Notes: generated by a model not told the origin, from the letters alone. A stretch of 21,886 nt of DNA from an uncultured Kangiella sp. (GCA_946481205.1 CAMLNB010000028.1:1-21886), one strand, 5' to 3'. Shown: positions 1 to 7,715, counted from the first letter of the stretch. A program made the numbers and translations.

Positions 1-1035
1 GATCAGGCTGCTGAACTGCCAGAAGGCTTGCCGTTGGATGAAAATGGGCTGGAGAAATACGATGCCGGTTGGACATTTCACTTGGATAACGACCTGCTGA
101 TACCGGGCAGTGATCGCGATCAGGACTATACCGGTGGCCTTGGGTTGACGTTCGCCGGTCGCTACGCTGCCGAAACTTGGTGGTCAATCGATCCGCTGCT
201 CTCAGCGACCGATCGCTTGATTGGTTTCGATACGCTGACGGATCAGCATCACCGCCTGCATGCGATTCAGATCGGTTTGCTGGTTTTCTCGCCGTCAGAT
301 ATCGGATCCGATTCGGCAATTTACGACGACCGGCCCTTTGCCAATCTGCTGTACCTGTCCAACAGTCGACGCTTCATCAAGCATCGCGATGACCCGGTTT
401 ACCAGTCCACGTTCACGATCGGCGTGATCGGCTCGCGTATTGGCAGTGAGATCCAGCAAAGCATTCACAAGGTGGTCGGAGCGGAAACGCCAGAGGGTTG
501 GGATCATCAGATCAGCGATGGTGGTGAGCTGACGTTTCAGTACAGCGTGAGCCGCCAGAAACTGCTTTTCTCCAACTTTCAGGAAGCCGAAACCGAGTAC
601 GAACTCAAGTATGCAATGTCGGCCAGCCTGGGTTATATCAGCGAAGCTTGGCTCGCCGTCAGTGGTCGCTGGGGTTATATCAATACTCCCTGGTGGAGCT
701 TTACCCCAGAAAGCGGTGATTACATCTCACAGCCGGCACCGGTCATTGGCGACTCCGTCAAACAGAACACGCCTGAGCGCTACTTTTGGGGAGGCATCAA
801 ACTGCGGCTGCGCCAGTACAACGCCTTGCTCGAAGGCCAGTTCCGCGACAGTGAGGTGACCTACAACCGCTCGGATCTTGAACGCTTCATCGCAGAGGCA
901 TGGCTGGGCATCACCTGGCAGTTCAGCAATTACCGCGTCAGCTACGCTGCGCGCTATCAGACCAGGGAGATTGAGGACGGCGCCGGCTCGCGAGATCCGA
1001 TCTGGGCGGGCATTATTTTTTCTGCCGATTACTAG
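1..1035 (+). CDS. LpxR/DUF2219-family outer-membrane lipid A deacylase homologue, 5' partial
   Basis: The reading frame is open from base 1, so the true start and signal peptide lie outside the window. The first in-frame start-like codon, TTG at 28, is probably internal. The protein resembles LpxR, an outer-membrane beta-barrel that removes the 3'-acyloxyacyl group of lipid A. Visible family marks are an N-terminal DND followed by a DYTGG segment, which matches the Asn-Asp and Thr of the LpxR active site. A later Q-x3-H within QQSIHK matches the Gln/His pair, followed by the family-typical GWDHQ. Alternating aromatic and polar residues continue to the C-terminus, which ends in an aromatic residue as barrel proteins do. 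It converges on the cyclase gene and is not part of the flagellar operon. Family assignment is fairly sure; deacylase activity is inferred. Confidence 0.8.
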   Translation, partial: DQAAELPEGLPLDENGLEKYDAGWTFHLDNDLLIPGSDRDQDYTGGLGLTFAGRYAAETWWSIDPLLSATDRLIGFDTLTDQHHRLHAIQIGLLVFSPSDIGSDSAIYDDRPFANLLYLSNSRRFIKHRDDPVYQSTFTIGVIGSRIGSEIQQSIHKVVGAETPEGWDHQISDGGELTFQYSVSRQKLLFSNFQEAETEYELKYAMSASLGYISEAWLAVSGRWGYINTPWWSFTPESGDYISQPAPVIGDSVKQNTPERYFWGGIKLRLRQYNALLEGQFRDSEVTYNRSDLERFIAEAWLGITWQFSNYRVSYAARYQTREIEDGAGSRDPIWAGIIFSADY

Positions 1036-1059
1036 CGCAAGCGGCCAAGCGCCAAAAAT

Positions 1060-3075
1060 TCAAACGGAAGCTACCGCTGACACAGGCAGGATCTCATCCA
1101 CCGAAACCCGGTTGCGACCGCCGGTTTTGCTGCGGTATAGCGCGGCATCGGCGCGGGCGATGACGGTGTCGAGGTTGCTGTCATCGTCACGACGACTGGT
1201 GACGCCGAGGCTGATGGTAACGGTCAGCGCTTCGGATTTGCCGATCTCGCCGGTATCGACTTCAAACACGGTGGCTGCCACCGCTTGTCGCAGCCGTTCG
1301 GCGGCGAGTTTGGCCTGTTCCGTGCTGGCGCCCGGCAGGATGACCAGAAATTCTTCACCGCCGATACGACCGATCCGGTCGCGGCCACGCAGAGCGGCCC
1401 GCGCACTGTTGGCAACTTGTTGCAGCACATGATCGCCTTGATCATGGCCCCAGTTGTCATTGATGCGCTTGAAGTGATCGATGTCGAACAGGATCACTGC
1501 CATCGGCAGATGATGCCGCGCGCTGTCTTTCCAAGACTCTTCCGCAAAACGGTAAATGGCGCGCCGATTTGGCAACCGGGTCAGCTCGTCGGTCATTGCC
1601 AGAATATAGAGTCGACGCGCCTTGCGCAGTTGCCGGATCAGCAATGCCAGAATCACGCTACCACCGAGCACCATAAAGGCCAGCTGCCAGCGCCGCGTCT
1701 CTTCCAGTGCCTGTACCCGCTCCTGCTGCAAAGCTTGCTCAGCATGCAGACGCTGATTTTCGGAAACGGTTCGCTCGGTATCAAATTCAATGCGCAGTCT
1801 GGCGCTTTCATCCGCCCGCAGTTTCTCATCCAGCTGCTTTTGCTCAGTCAGATAGCGCAGCAGATCCTCGCGCGAACGGCTGTATTGACCAAGGCCGGCA
1901 TAGACGTCACTGCGCAGACGCAGAATGCGAGCGACGTAACGCTTGTTACCAAGCTTGCTCATCAGCGCTTCTGCATCGTTCAGGGTTTGCAGTGCTTGCC
2001 GATACTGGGCGAGCCCCGCTTCGGCGTGGCCACGAAAGTACAGCATCAAGCCGCGAATCAGCACATATTTTTGCTGCTCAACCACACCAGCAATGCTGGC
2101 AAACGATTGCAAGGCCTCCTGATGTCGGCCTTGCAGGCTGTCGACAATACCAAGATGGAGTGCGTCGACAATGTAGTGATACTCCATCACCGGCATCCGG
2201 GCGTGGATGACACGCGAAGCAGCGAACGATTCTCGCGCCAAATCGAGTTGGCCCTCTTCGATATAAGCCCAGCCGATGTGGATCAACGATTCCGCTTCGA
2301 GGTTACCGTTGCCGAGTTGCTGTGCCCGTTGCACAACCGCTTGATAGTATTCCCGCGCCTTGCTGTGATCGCCCATCCGACGATAGACATGCGCCAGCGA
2401 CGCCAGATTGCCCGTGGCCAGCGTGTCGAGCTTCAGCCCTTCATACAGGCGTTGAGATTGCAGCAAATCGGACAAGGCTTTGCCCAGATTGGCGGTGTAG
2501 GAATAGAAATCCCCGCGCGCATTCAATGCCTCCGCTTGCAGGCGCGCATCATTGAGTTCCATTGCTTGCTGGTAGGCTGCATTGAATGCCGTCTCAGCCG
2601 TGGCAATCTCCCCCATCAAGGCCAAGTGCGAACCTTGGCATAACATGAACTGCGCAGCCGTTCGGGTGTCGCCTTGTTGACGGGCTGCAATCAAGCCCTG
2701 ATTGGCGAATTCCAGTGCAGTATTGCTGTCGCTGGGGACATGCGCGACCCGGCAATAGAGTTGATCGAATTGGCGCTGCACGCTTGGCGTGGCGTTGGTC
2801 AATTGCGCTTTCAACGCGATCAAGGCGTTGTACAGATCCTCTTCGTTGAGCAGCGGCACGCTGTCCTGCAGGTGCTGCAGTTGCGCGACAGGATCGGGCT
2901 GTAAGGTTGCAGCAGCGTTATTGCTCGTGGGCGCGGCTTGGGCAAACAGCGAGAACATGCAGATAAGCAACAACACGATGCCGTTGCGTGCACTGAGCTT
3001 GCTATGGATTGTGATCTGAGATGCCGCCTGAACGGCGACAGCCGGGAGCTGTCGCTGCGGCTCGGGGTTCTTCAC
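1060..3075 (-). CDS. TPR-repeat membrane-anchored diguanylate cyclase (GGDEF)
   Basis: This 671-residue protein should make c-di-GMP from two GTP. It has a hydrophobic signal-like segment at about residues 33-47, then a long helical region of TPR-like repeats (about 50-420), a charged coiled coil (about 425-460), one transmembrane helix (about 463-482) and a C-terminal GGDEF domain. DELTRLPN starts near 496, the metal-binding Asp lies in FDIDHF near 531, and the active-site signature is GGEEF at 572-576. An RGRD product-inhibition site sits five residues before it, at 563-566, so the enzyme looks active and feedback-regulated. The TPR part is predicted to be periplasmic, as a sensor or partner-binding module. 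The start is GTG, 7 bases after the DUF2802 stop, so it is probably co-transcribed with the chemotaxis genes. The N-region before the signal segment is long, so the exact start is uncertain. Confidence 0.9.
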   Translation of the reverse strand: MKNPEPQRQLPAVAVQAASQITIHSKLSARNGIVLLLICMFSLFAQAAPTSNNAAATLQPDPVAQLQHLQDSVPLLNEEDLYNALIALKAQLTNATPSVQRQFDQLYCRVAHVPSDSNTALEFANQGLIAARQQGDTRTAAQFMLCQGSHLALMGEIATAETAFNAAYQQAMELNDARLQAEALNARGDFYSYTANLGKALSDLLQSQRLYEGLKLDTLATGNLASLAHVYRRMGDHSKAREYYQAVVQRAQQLGNGNLEAESLIHIGWAYIEEGQLDLARESFAASRVIHARMPVMEYHYIVDALHLGIVDSLQGRHQEALQSFASIAGVVEQQKYVLIRGLMLYFRGHAEAGLAQYRQALQTLNDAEALMSKLGNKRYVARILRLRSDVYAGLGQYSRSREDLLRYLTEQKQLDEKLRADESARLRIEFDTERTVSENQRLHAEQALQQERVQALEETRRWQLAFMVLGGSVILALLIRQLRKARRLYILAMTDELTRLPNRRAIYRFAEESWKDSARHHLPMAVILFDIDHFKRINDNWGHDQGDHVLQQVANSARAALRGRDRIGRIGGEEFLVILPGASTEQAKLAAERLRQAVAATVFEVDTGEIGKSEALTVTISLGVTSRRDDDSNLDTVIARADAALYRSKTGGRNRVSVDEILPVSAVASV

Positions 3076-3082
3076 GCGCGAG

Positions 3083-3460
3083 TCATTCCCCGCTGGCCGC
3101 GCGCGTCATGACCGCGAGCAGTTCGGCTTCACCGCGGCTCAAGTTGCAGCGCTGCATGACTTCTTCCGGGCTCATGCCTTGCTGCAGCAGACGCGCAGCC
3201 TGACTGTAGGCTTTGTGACTGTTATTGGGGCTTACCGCATCGGTTTGCAGTTTCTGGGCAACGCCTTGCAAATCGCTTTGCAGCTGGATCAGCTTCTTGC
3301 CAACCACTTTTGCGGTTTCGGCCAGTTGCTGATGCTGGTTGCGCAATTCCTGCACGGTTTGTTCGGTGTGTCGGACCCGACGCCAGAGCAGCAGACACAG
3401 TCCGGCAAAGGCCAGCGCCAAGCCGGTACTGAGTAATGCCACAAATGCCATCAGGTCCAT
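3083..3460 (-). CDS. DUF2802 domain protein
   Basis: This 125-residue protein has one N-terminal transmembrane helix (about residues 5-25), a basic WRR stop, then a coiled coil (about 30-72). A small C-terminal helical domain (about 84-120) contains QGMSPEEVMQRCNLSRGEAE, which looks like a helix-turn-helix-type DUF2802 region. Genes of this family typically follow cheW in Pseudomonas and Vibrio flagellar/chemotaxis loci; their function is not established. Helix, coiled coil and position suggest a membrane-anchored accessory of the polar array or flagellum, but that is inference. The start is ATG, preceded by tandem 14-bp repeats that also carry the only weak Shine-Dalgarno (GAGA). The downstream cyclase gene begins 7 bases after the stop. 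Confidence 0.85.
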   Translation of the reverse strand: MDLMAFVALLSTGLALAFAGLCLLLWRRVRHTEQTVQELRNQHQQLAETAKVVGKKLIQLQSDLQGVAQKLQTDAVSPNNSHKAYSQAARLLQQGMSPEEVMQRCNLSRGEAELLAVMTRAASGE

Positions 3461-3464
3461 TGCT

Positions 3465-3506
3465 TTGTTCTCGGTAACTTGCTCTCGGTAACGTGATCTT
3501 GGTAAT
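3465..3506 (-). repeat. three tandem 14-bp repeats in the DUF2802 5' leader
   Basis: On the minus strand, ATTACCAAGATCAC, GTTACCGAGAGCAA and GTTACCGAGAACAA follow each other with no spacer and end 4 bases before the ATG at 3460. The last two differ at one base; the first is more diverged. The copy nearest the gene holds GAGA, the only Shine-Dalgarno-like sequence for the DUF2802 gene. The array occupies most of the 54-base gap after cheW. Confidence 0.85.
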
Positions 3507-3514
3507 ACGATGTC

Positions 3515-4018
3515 TCAGTGCGCGAAGCTGAGTTCAGCCCACTCGTTGTCACTCAACAACTTATTCAGATCTACCAGAATCAGCAGTTCACCATTGCGGT
3601 TGGCAACGCCTTGAATGAACTTGGCGCTTTCGTCATTACCAACATTGGGCGCTGATTCAATTTCCGAACTGCGCAGGTACACCACTTCCGCCACGCTATC
3701 GACCAGAATGCCAATCACTTGGCTGTCCGCTTCGATGATCACGATGCGGGTATTGTCGGTCACCTCAATCGGCGGCAAGCCAAAGCGCTGACAGGTGTCG
3801 ATCACGGTGACGACATTGCCGCGCAGGTTGATGATGCCGAGCACATAAATCGGCGCGCCGGGTACCGGTGCGATATCGGTATAGCGCAGCACTTCCTGCA
3901 CTTGCATCACGTTGATGCCGTAGGTTTCGTTGCCCAACCGGAACGTCACCCACTGCAGTATCGGATCTTCCTTCACGGAGCCGCTGGCCTTGGCCGCGTT
4001 TGAACTCGCATTGCTCAT
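3515..4018 (-). CDS. cheW: chemotaxis coupling protein CheW
   Basis: CheW links chemoreceptors to the CheA kinase in the membrane-associated array. The product is one CheW domain (about residues 18-160 of 167) with the hallmark ETYGINVMQVQEVL near the start and GIINLRGNVVTVID, including the receptor/CheA-interface Arg, at about 61-74. I chose the ATG at 4018 because AGGTG lies 6 bases upstream; an in-frame GTG at 4060 would add 14 residues that look unlike CheW and has no ribosome binding site. The 150-base gap upstream holds a FliA-type promoter candidate, so cheW may be transcribed both by read-through and from its own late promoter. Length and motifs are normal. Confidence 0.97.
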   Translation of the reverse strand: MSNASSNAAKASGSVKEDPILQWVTFRLGNETYGINVMQVQEVLRYTDIAPVPGAPIYVLGIINLRGNVVTVIDTCQRFGLPPIEVTDNTRIVIIEADSQVIGILVDSVAEVVYLRSSEIESAPNVGNDESAKFIQGVANRNGELLILVDLNKLLSDNEWAELSFAH

Positions 4019-4088
4019 GGATACACCTATTGTCCTGTCAACAACTAATTGTCCAGTCACCGGTTTCCGGCGGTCGCTATCGGGCCAT

Positions 4089-4115
4089 TTATCGGCAGGC
4101 GTGCCAGTACCTGAA
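4089..4115 (-). promoter_or_regulatory. candidate sigma-28 (FliA) promoter for cheW
   Basis: On the minus strand a perfect GCCGATAA -10 element (4096 to 4089) is preceded, after exactly 11 bases, by TTCAGGTA (4115 to 4108), a partial match to the TAAAGTTT-type -35. The site is in the non-coding gap between parP-like and cheW. Transcription would start near 4080, leaving a leader of about 60 bases before the cheW ATG. The sigma factor FliA is encoded upstream in the same cluster, and cheW is known as a FliA-dependent late gene in Pseudomonas. Confidence 0.6.
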
Positions 4116-4168
4116 CAAGCATAGCCGGAAATTTGCCAGTCATCGGCGGCGATTGGCGGACAATTCCA

Positions 4169-4966
4169 TCAGGCGGCGTCACGGCTGAATTGCGCCAGGC
4201 TGTCGACCAGGGCCTGCGCATTCAGCAGGGCGCAGCGGTCATCCTTGATGATGCCCGCCAGCCACGGCCGGCGCGGATTACTGTCATACCAGCTGACTTC
4301 GTCCTGGTTCAGGCCGCGGGTGGCGCACAGATCCGTACAGGCCAGACCCCAGGCGGTATCGCCGATGCGAATGACATAGCGGTAGCTGTCGACCAGCTCC
4401 GGCCGGTACTTTTCGCCCAGGATGTACAGGCCGGTATCGACCACATTGATATTGGCTGGCTCGTGCACCATCAGGCCGAGGAACCAGTCCGGCCGGCCGA
4501 CCAGCGGCGTCAGCGGCTTGTCGCGGCGCATGATGCCGCCGAGCAGATGCAGCGGCAGCGCCAGCTTCAACTCATCGATGCGAAAAACCAAGGTCGGAAA
4601 CTGCGCCGGCAACTCGCTGCGGTACTGGCTGTTGCTGTACAGAACGGCGGCCGCAACCGCCTGGCTGACGGTGCTGACCGGATGCGGAATAGGCTCGGCA
4701 GCGGGCACCACCGCCGGCACGACCTTGGTGGTACGTATCTCGGCTACCGGCGCCACTGCCGTGCTGACGGCCGTGGCGGGTTCGGTCTGCGTTTTCTCGC
4801 TGACTTGATCGAGCAGATACTGCAAACGATTGCGCGCGGCCGGCAGCAACGCCGGCGCCGGCTCGGCCGGTTCTGGTTCGGCATGCGGCCGCGGGTCCGC
4901 ATCCGGCTCGTGCAGCAAGCGCTCCAGGTAATCGGACAAGGCTCGTTCGGCGCGGCGCTGATTCAT
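4169..4966 (-). CDS. parP: ParP-like CheW-domain protein linking ParC to chemotaxis arrays
   Basis: The 265-residue protein has three parts: a charged N-terminal helix with RRAERALSDYLERLL (about 4-18), a Pro/Ala/Glu/Val-rich linker (about 20-105), and a CheW-like domain (about 122-260) with FRIDELKLALPL and WLAGIIKDDRCALLN. This is the layout of Vibrio ParP, whose C-terminal AIF domain inserts into chemotaxis arrays and binds CheA while its N-terminus binds the ATPase ParC. The canonical CheW motif INLRG is replaced by LMVHEP, so a plain coupling role is unlikely. Its ATG overlaps the ParC-like stop (ATGA), a sign of translational coupling. Pseudomonas has a homologue in the same place, usually annotated only as a CheW-domain protein. 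Family is sure; the ParP name rests on context and architecture. Confidence 0.85.
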   Translation of the reverse strand: MNQRRAERALSDYLERLLHEPDADPRPHAEPEPAEPAPALLPAARNRLQYLLDQVSEKTQTEPATAVSTAVAPVAEIRTTKVVPAVVPAAEPIPHPVSTVSQAVAAAVLYSNSQYRSELPAQFPTLVFRIDELKLALPLHLLGGIMRRDKPLTPLVGRPDWFLGLMVHEPANINVVDTGLYILGEKYRPELVDSYRYVIRIGDTAWGLACTDLCATRGLNQDEVSWYDSNPRRPWLAGIIKDDRCALLNAQALVDSLAQFSRDAA

Positions 4967-5826
4967 GACGCCGCCTTGTTGATCGAACCTGCTTTGCCCG
5001 AGACGGGATTGACCGAGCCTGTTGCTGCCGATGGCGCCTCAGCGGAGCGCACCGCTTTCAGCTCGGCATCAAGATCACGCAACAGTTGTGCATAGGCCTC
5101 GACGGCACGCGAATCGGGCGCGAACACATTCGGTGGCAAATGCGAGCGGCTGGCTTCACGCAAGCGGGTATCCACCGGCACCACACCGCGCCAGACCTTG
5201 CTGCCGTGGTTGTCACGCAACTGTCGCAGGCATTGCACGGCAGCGCGCGTGCGCCGGTCGAACATGGTTGGCACGATGCGATGAGCAATGGTTTGCTTAC
5301 GTGAGCGCTCGATCATCTGCAGCGTGCGTAGCATGCGCTCCAAGCCTTGCAGCGCCAGAAACTCGGTTTGCACCGGGATCAGCAGGTATTCGCAAGCCGC
5401 CAATGCGTTGACCATCAACACGCCGAGAATCGGCGGACAGTCGATCAGCACGTGGTCGTAATCAGCCTGCAAGAGCGTCAGCAGCTTGGTGATGATCAGG
5501 CCCTGACCGTCCTGCCCGGCCAGCAGTTTTTCCAGAGTCGCCAGCGCCACTTGGCCAGGAATGAAATGCAAACCGTTCTGGCCGGTTTCCTTGACACTTT
5601 GGATCACGCGGGCGCGCGTCAACGTCCGGTGCTCGGTGAACAAATCGAAAATGCTGACGTGATCGCCATCGGGGTTGATGCCGAAATACGCCGTCAGCGA
5701 GGCATGCGGATCCAGATCGAGCAGCAGCACCCGCTTGCCACGGCTGGCAAGCAGCCCGCCGAGCGAGACGGTGGTGGTGGTTTTGCCGACTCCACCTTTC
5801 TGATTGGCGATGGCCCAAATCCGCAC
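4963..5826 (-). CDS. parC: ParC-like ParA-family ATPase, polar positioning of chemotaxis arrays
   Basis: This is a MinD/ParA-type P-loop ATPase of 287 residues. The deviant Walker A KGGVGKTT is at 10-17 with both signature lysines; the DLDPH motif (37-41) and a Walker B VLIDCPP follow. It is not expected to partition DNA here: no parB lies nearby, and it sits between chemotaxis genes next to a CheW-domain partner, exactly as Vibrio ParC does with ParP, which places arrays at the old pole. The start is GTG at 5826, supported by GGGAGT 6 bases upstream. Its stop overlaps the parP-like start by 4 bases. The usual Gln after DxDP is His, as in a subset of ParA relatives. Confidence 0.88.
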   Translation of the reverse strand: MRIWAIANQKGGVGKTTTTVSLGGLLASRGKRVLLLDLDPHASLTAYFGINPDGDHVSIFDLFTEHRTLTRARVIQSVKETGQNGLHFIPGQVALATLEKLLAGQDGQGLIITKLLTLLQADYDHVLIDCPPILGVLMVNALAACEYLLIPVQTEFLALQGLERMLRTLQMIERSRKQTIAHRIVPTMFDRRTRAAVQCLRQLRDNHGSKVWRGVVPVDTRLREASRSHLPPNVFAPDSRAVEAYAQLLRDLDAELKAVRSAEAPSAATGSVNPVSGKAGSINKAAS

Positions 5827-5867
5827 TGCTGACTCCCGTCACAGACATCTGCTGACTGCGCCGTCAC
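5827..5867 (-). repeat. short direct repeat in the parC-like leader
   Basis: On the plus strand TGCTGACT followed by CCCGTCAC (5827-5842) recurs as TGCTGACT, two extra bases, then GCCGTCAC (5850-5867). Together these fill most of the 59-base gap between motD and the parC-like gene, and the copy nearer the gene covers its ribosome binding site. It may be a small duplication or a binding site; no known consensus is recognised. Confidence 0.5.
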
Positions 5868-5885
5868 CTGTTTCTTGGCTACAGG

Positions 5886-6941
5886 TTATGGCACAGGTTT
5901 CGGCGGAGCTTGGCCAGTTGGCGACTCCGCTTCGGGTTCGGTGCGTTCCTTGCCGCGGATCAGCAAACCGCCATTCGGCAAACGAATGACATCGAGCTGT
6001 TCCGCCTGATCCGGTGCATCGGGCGTTGCCGCCGTTTGCGTGCTGTCAGTTTCATTTTGCGCCGGCAAACGTTCGCCGCCTTCTGCAGGCAGGGCATTGC
6101 CGGTTTCGGTCGCAGTCGGTTCATACAAGCGTGAAATCGCCAGCACCACCCGACGGTTGCGCGCCCGCCCCTCTGCCGTGTCATTGCTGGCAATCGGATT
6201 GAACTCACCAAAACCTTCCACCGCCATCCGTGCCGGTGGGATGCCAAAGCTTTGCAGCTTTCGTACCACCGCAACCGCGCGTGCAGACGCCAGCTCCCAG
6301 TTTGAGGGAAACCGCTCGGTATCGATCGCCTGGTTGTCGGTGTAACCGCGGATGCGCATCAGATTTCGGCTGTCGCGCAGCTTCTCCGCCAGCTCTCGCA
6401 TGACCGGTTCGGCCGACTTGCCAAGCACATCGCTGCCACTTTCGAACAGTAGGCCGGATCGCATGTCCACTTCAATCCAGTCCTGATTGCCACGCAGCGC
6501 CACCACACCGGCATCGATCAGCGGTTGCAGCGAGTTCTGCAAGGAGTTGTACAACGTATTGAACGCCTGTTTCTGGGCCTCGCTGGGCGCATTGGCCGCC
6601 GGCAGGCTCAAGGCCTCCTGCTCGGCTTGCTCGGCGCTGTTGTTGGGGTCCTTGCCGGCCTCCGGCTTGCCATTGGGCAATGGCACTTCGGAGCCCTCGA
6701 GCACACCGTCGCCGGGTTGCACTGGCGTGCCGCTACCGGTTTCACTGCCTGGTGCGGCCGGCGCTTCGCGATCAAACGCCGACAGCAGGGAATCGGACAG
6801 CACCCGATACTTGCCTTCATTGACCTGCGAGATGGAATACATGACCACAAAGAACGCGAACAACAGCGTGATGAAATCGGCATAGGAAATCAGCCAGCGA
6901 TGCGTGTTCTCCCCTTCTTCGTGGCGACGGCGACGGATCAT
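5886..6941 (-). CDS. motD: flagellar stator protein MotD (MotB family)
   Basis: MotD forms the peptidoglycan-anchored half of the MotC-MotD stator. The 351-residue protein has a short basic N-terminus, a single transmembrane helix (about 17-35) with the ion-binding Asp22 in YADFITLLFAFF, a plug-like segment after it, and an acidic linker. An OmpA-like peptidoglycan-binding domain (about 145-262) carries RGYTDNQ (188-194) and NRRVVL. Beyond the OmpA domain there is a tail of about 90 residues, Glu/Thr/Pro/Ala-rich, ending in a small conserved-looking LPNGGLLIRG piece; this makes it longer than typical MotB/MotD proteins. It follows motC by 24 bases. The ATG is clear, but the ribosome binding site is weak, suggesting coupling to motC. 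A Pseudomonas-like MotD is more likely than a Na-type PomB because of context. Confidence 0.93.
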   Translation of the reverse strand: MIRRRRHEEGENTHRWLISYADFITLLFAFFVVMYSISQVNEGKYRVLSDSLLSAFDREAPAAPGSETGSGTPVQPGDGVLEGSEVPLPNGKPEAGKDPNNSAEQAEQEALSLPAANAPSEAQKQAFNTLYNSLQNSLQPLIDAGVVALRGNQDWIEVDMRSGLLFESGSDVLGKSAEPVMRELAEKLRDSRNLMRIRGYTDNQAIDTERFPSNWELASARAVAVVRKLQSFGIPPARMAVEGFGEFNPIASNDTAEGRARNRRVVLAISRLYEPTATETGNALPAEGGERLPAQNETDSTQTAATPDAPDQAEQLDVIRLPNGGLLIRGKERTEPEAESPTGQAPPKPVP

Positions 6942-6965
6942 GATGAGGACTCGGAGGCCGTGTAC

Positions 6966-7712
6966 TCAGGGACCGTGAACAAAACCGGCCAGCTTGTTTT
7001 CGATGACGCGCGGATTCTCGCCCTCGGCAATGGCGACGATGCCTTCGATCAACATCTCGCGATACTGACTTTGCGCCAACACCAGACTGCGCAATTTGTT
7101 CGCCACTGGCAGAAACAGCAGGTTGGCAAAACCGACGCCGTAAACGGTCGCGACAAACGCCACCGCAATGCCGTTGCCAAGCCGCGATGGATCGCTCAAG
7201 TTGCCCATCACCTGGATCAGGCCCATGACCGCACCGACGATCCCAAGCGTTGGCGCGTAACCGCCCAGTGATTCAAACACGCGCGCGGCTTGCAATTGCC
7301 GCTGCTCCTGCAATTCCAGATCGGTCAGCATCGCGCTGCGGATGCTCTCCGGTTCACCGCCATCGACCAGCATCGCCAGGCCTTTGCGAGAAAACAGATC
7401 TTCTTCGCGATCGACCAGCTGCTCCAGACCGAGCAAACCTTCCTTGCGTGCGGTTGCGCTCCAGTTGACCAGACGGCGCAAGCCGTCTTCAAACGGCAGC
7501 ACCGGCGGCACAATGACCCAGCGCAGCAATTTGAACGCGTGCAAGAATGTCCGCAGCGGCGTTTGCAACAAGGTGGCGCCAAGCGTGCCGCCGAGCACGA
7601 TCAGCAAAGCCGGTCCGTTCATCAGCGCCGACAGCTGCCCGCCTTCGAGCATCTGGCCGAACAGAATCGCAAACAGACCGAGGAAGAACCCGATCAGGGC
7701 AAGAGAGTCCAC
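6966..7712 (-). CDS. motC: flagellar stator protein MotC (MotA family)
   Basis: This is the ion-channel subunit of the stator, with four transmembrane helices (about 3-20, 33-50, 150-168 and 180-198) and a large cytoplasmic loop between helices 2 and 3. The loop holds Arg89 and Glu97, spaced like MotA Arg90/Glu98, which contact FliG. PTLGIVGAVMGL in helix 3 and the following GIAVAFVATVYGVGFAN are family signatures. The start is GTG, 3 bases after the cheB stop, with GGAGA 9 bases upstream inside cheB. In Pseudomonas the motCD pair lies at this same place between cheB and the ParA gene and serves as the second stator alongside MotAB; a second stator elsewhere in this genome cannot be seen. Confidence 0.95.
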   Translation of the reverse strand: MDSLALIGFFLGLFAILFGQMLEGGQLSALMNGPALLIVLGGTLGATLLQTPLRTFLHAFKLLRWVIVPPVLPFEDGLRRLVNWSATARKEGLLGLEQLVDREEDLFSRKGLAMLVDGGEPESIRSAMLTDLELQEQRQLQAARVFESLGGYAPTLGIVGAVMGLIQVMGNLSDPSRLGNGIAVAFVATVYGVGFANLLFLPVANKLRSLVLAQSQYREMLIEGIVAIAEGENPRVIENKLAGFVHGP

Positions 7713-7715
7713 GAC

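Noticed and set aside
1036..1059. Possible bidirectional terminator between the two convergent genes
   Set aside because: Only a 4-bp GCGC pairing with a long loop is present, and the A/T-run is on the wrong side of it for either strand.
4019..4060. GTG at 4060 as the start of cheW
   Set aside because: It lacks a ribosome binding site and adds 14 residues not typical of CheW; the ATG at 4018 has AGGTG well placed.
4963..5826. Plasmid or chromosome partition locus (ParA)
   Set aside because: No parB or parS-like repeats are nearby, and the gene is embedded in chemotaxis genes with a ParP-like partner.
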